64,000 nt of DNA from Linepithema humile. Its lineage: Eukaryota > Arthropoda > Insecta > Hymenoptera > Formicidae. Both the position numbers and the translations under genes were made by a program. Shown here piece after piece: positions 61,001-64,000 of the stretch (its first letter is position 1; each line of letters opens with the position of its first letter). The notes below the pieces were generated by a model. The model searched no databases. It had not been told where the DNA came from and saw only the letters and a program-made list of their open reading frames with translations. The DNA lies in NCBI RefSeq assembly GCF_040581485.1, contig NC_090129.1:30470764-30534763 (forward strand). Reading direction: 5' to 3'.

Positions 61001-64000
61001 AGAAGCAGTGAAAATGTCATAATTTCTCTAATTTAACATTTAACATAATTTAACATAATTTAACATTTTTTAAATCCATATTCATTATATTTAAATCGGA
61101 ACATAAAAAGAGAAAGTATTGATTAACTTGTGCTTCATTCCATACTTGGCACAATAAAGAACAGAAGGCAAATAAAAACCCGCGATTATTTTGTTCTCGG
61201 AAAACAAAGGACATATCTGAGATTGTAACAAAGCGAAACATTTTGCGCATCATTAATTGCCATTAATCATTATCGTATTAGCATTTTATTTGCGTTAATG
61301 ACTACTATTACTTTGTCATCGGCACCTTGTGAAAACAATACCACATGATTACACGTATAATGGTTAGTTGCCGGTGGTGATTCAATCTGAAGGAATGCGC
61401 AACCGATCGCGAAGGGGTGCACAATGATCGATGTAAAACGCAAGATCGATGTACTACCTGGCGATTTGCATAAACAAGTGACGCCCAGAAATCAAGATCG
61501 TCGATGACGACTGTTTCGATCATCGTGTTAGAATCGACACACCTCTTGCAAATCTCCGCGATTTTTTTTGTGCCAGTTGACAATCGGTCATCTGTTAGAT
61601 TTTCCAGATTTATTATTTTACGGATCAGTTCGTCCGAATGACTTATTTTTTCTTCTAGATCATATAATTTTATCTATTTTTATAGTTCCTTTCATCAGAT
61701 ATAATTTATTACTTTTATAAGTGCAAACATATACGAGAAATATGTTGAGTGTTTCATTAAAAATTTGTGAAAAAGATACTCGAGACGAAGGATAAATTTT
61801 CAAGAAAATACGTGAAGGAATCGTCAAAGAGAAACGCCGGCGGCGATTATTACTTCAAGATCTATGGGCGATCTTATCGCGCGATTTGCATAAAATCCGC
61901 TTGCCTCGAAATCGACGATGACGAGTACCTATTCGACTTACCATTCAAGTGTCCCTGAGCGCTAAATGATTTCTGAGATCAATCTCGGAGTCATTTATCC
62001 TCGACGCTAACATCTGCCGCCGCGTTCGGCGTTCTTTTTGATTACCCGCGATTTAAACTGATTGCGATGCAATTATCCGACTACAATCTAATAAGAAATC
62101 GGTTATATCATTTTTACAAAATACATGTCCAATTAATCAATAACAATAAATAATCATTGGGTATCGATATCTTATCTCGGACGCAATTTTTTTCGTCAGA
62201 TCAAAATCAATAAATTATTAACTAATCACGAGCGACACCAATGACTCGATTGTCGCTGTATTCAAGACCCCTGTCGAGCGGCGAAATGATTTCATAGCTG
62301 AGTCGCTTTGCATACCGTGCTATTTAATGCTCCAGAAGGTGCGCCAGGCGACTCGACGGTGCGAGAAGGGGAACACAAGAAATATTGTGGAATTATCGTC
62401 TCTCCGTGCACGTTGCATTGTTATTAGTAGCCAGATGGAAGAAAGCCGACGCGAGTGATCGGCGTTTAAGTGACGTAAGCCCGCCTCACCTAGGATCGTG
62501 AAAATAGACGTGAAATAATGTCGATTAGATCGGCAGCCAGCTGTCGATCGCGCATTCGCATATCTTGAAAGTGATCCATCGCATCCTCGCTTCCGCGACC
62601 GTAGATTTATCGGCCGCTTAAATGACCCACGACGCGGAATTACGAGATGTTGAATTACGAGACGTGAAATTATGAGATGCGGAAGATTTCACGCAAAGAC
62701 GACGAGGAGCATGAAGGTGGCTTTGGATTAATGTGAGGATAATTCGAAGAAAGAAGATAAATTTATGTAGGAGGCACAAGTAATACCATAAGGAAAGAGT
62801 ACCGTAGGGTCTCCAAGATCCTATTTCTGCGGCTCACGATGAACTTTGTGCTCGAGTAATAAATATTCTGTTCTGCTCAGCGAGATGGAAATAATTTCTG
62901 TAATGTTAATTTACATATTTTCCTTGCAATAATATTTATAAAAATTGAACGCGCAATATTTAAAAAAGAGAAAATTAATTAATTAGAAAAAAAATTAATA
63001 TAAATTTTATTTTTCTAATTATAATTTTCTTAGATTTGGAAAAAAGTGAATGAGCGATTGCTACGCTGAGAGCTTTTATTAATATTTTAGAAAAGCGGAA
63101 GTCGGATTACGCGCGCAAAGAGATACACGCTTAAAATGTAAGATACAAGGCGGATTATTTAGGAGGCAGTTGAAAAACGCTTGTCGTATGAGATCGTCGT
63201 ACTATCACAATAAATAATCGTCTTATGTCACTCGTCTGAGATTAATACACGCACTCGTGTGGAACGCGCGGAATTACAACGAACTCGCCGGATAAAAATG
63301 CAAGGAGCTTTCGCGCACGAGTCGAGACGGAACGCGACCTTCGCCCCGTGTCGTCCACGTGCCGAATTAATTGCGTTACGTGGGCTTGTTTGCGTACGCG
63401 CGTAAATGGAAAGAAAGGGTGGGCGGACGTCGCGTTATATATATATACCGTTCATAAATTTCGCCAACAAACCATCTCTTTAACATTTCTTTCAAAAACG
63501 ATCCGTCCATTTGGTCACCGGATAAGCATCTGTTAGTGTAATTTTACACCAGTTCACACCAGTTCTAGTCGGGCGTATTTTTTTACCTATATCTTTCGTG
63601 AAAATCGCCGCACGCGTATCGCGGCAATGATAATCTGTGAATTTCAATTTCCGATCTACGTATAAAATATTAATGTAGACAAAGTTGAAATAAAATTGAA
63701 TTTTAAATTTAAAACTTTTTCATCTAAATTTAAAATGATAAAATATATTTAAATATAATCCAGAGACACAAAGTAACATTTCAGTGACATTCAGTTGTTA
63801 AATATACAGAAAGAGAGAGAGACGGCGATAAAAAAATAAATCAAGAAATGGAACAAGGTTCGACTTTGTAAGATTCGGTTTTTCCACGTATTAACACGAC
63901 GATCGAGATCTGTGCTCTAACTAAATGTGGCCCAAATAAACCTGAAGCGTCCCTTAAATCTTGTTGTGTCGTGAACGGATGCTGCGATTTCACGCTTTCG
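52001..64000. other. Non-coding spacer with CpG islands, right part
   Basis: The same mosaic continues, with CpG-rich blocks at about 52680-52880, 53260-53840, 54150-54530, 55080-55600, 56030-56260, 57480-57790, 58020-58440, 58960-59460, 59800-60280, 61390-61560, 61790-62060, 62260-62700 and 63080-63420. A long G-run lies at about 59236-59247. Short tandem repeats lie at about 61040-61070 (ATTTAACATA units) and 62633-62686 (GAATTACGAGA units). No gene is supported. Confidence 0.5.
62633..62686 (+). repeat. Short degenerate tandem repeat
   Basis: Three units of about 15-17 bases around GAATTACGAGA(TG/CG) lie head to tail: GGAATTACGAGATGTT, GAATTACGAGACGT and GAAATTATGAGATGCGG. Confidence 0.75.

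Overview
This is eukaryotic, insect-type DNA. It has introns of about 60-500 bases, AT-rich spacers interrupted by CpG-rich islands, an intact mariner transposon, and animal genes (a JUN transcription factor, a shugoshin, an LRGUK-type protein). Undepleted CpG and the gene content fit a hymenopteran, most likely an ant. That taxonomic call is inference from composition.

Region 1 (1-5.8 kb) is a graveyard of repeats and broken genes. It holds fragments of non-LTR retrotransposon reverse transcriptase, two unclassified repeat units in several direct copies, and a 315-bp inverted-repeat element with a perfect 9-bp target duplication lying inside retroelement coding sequence. It also holds a minus-strand chimera in which decayed spermidine synthase exons run directly into decayed LRP1-type receptor exons. 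A hairpin MITE sits in the spermidine synthase intron. Region 2 (6.05-7.34 kb) is a complete mariner with TA target duplication, terminal repeats and an uninterrupted D,D34D transposase.

Region 3 (9.7-17.4 kb) is a divergent gene pair. LRGUK (leucine-rich repeats plus a guanylate-kinase-like domain with a degenerate P-loop, 12-13 exons, minus strand) and shugoshin (9 exons, plus strand) have start codons about 1.07 kb apart. Shugoshin is followed by a rearranged array of inverted and direct fragments of its own exons (17.8-18.5 kb).

Region 4 (23.0-26.3 kb) is a single-exon Jun/Jra gene. Its promoter has CCAAT, CRE-like, MEF2-like, AP-1 and TATA-like elements in one short stretch. Its roughly 0.8-kb leader has only two upstream ATGs, and both open minimal uORFs (ATG-CAT-TAA and ATG-TAA).

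Region 5 (26.3-64 kb) has no coding sequence I can defend. It alternates AT-rich DNA with CpG-rich blocks every 1-2 kb, plus simple repeats. Its position beside Jra suggests a regulatory landscape, or introns and UTRs of a gene outside the window, but nothing here proves either. I found no CRISPR, prokaryotic operon, tRNA or rRNA. The observations most worth checking are the Jra leader and promoter, the two-gene chimeric pseudogene and the shugoshin fragment array.
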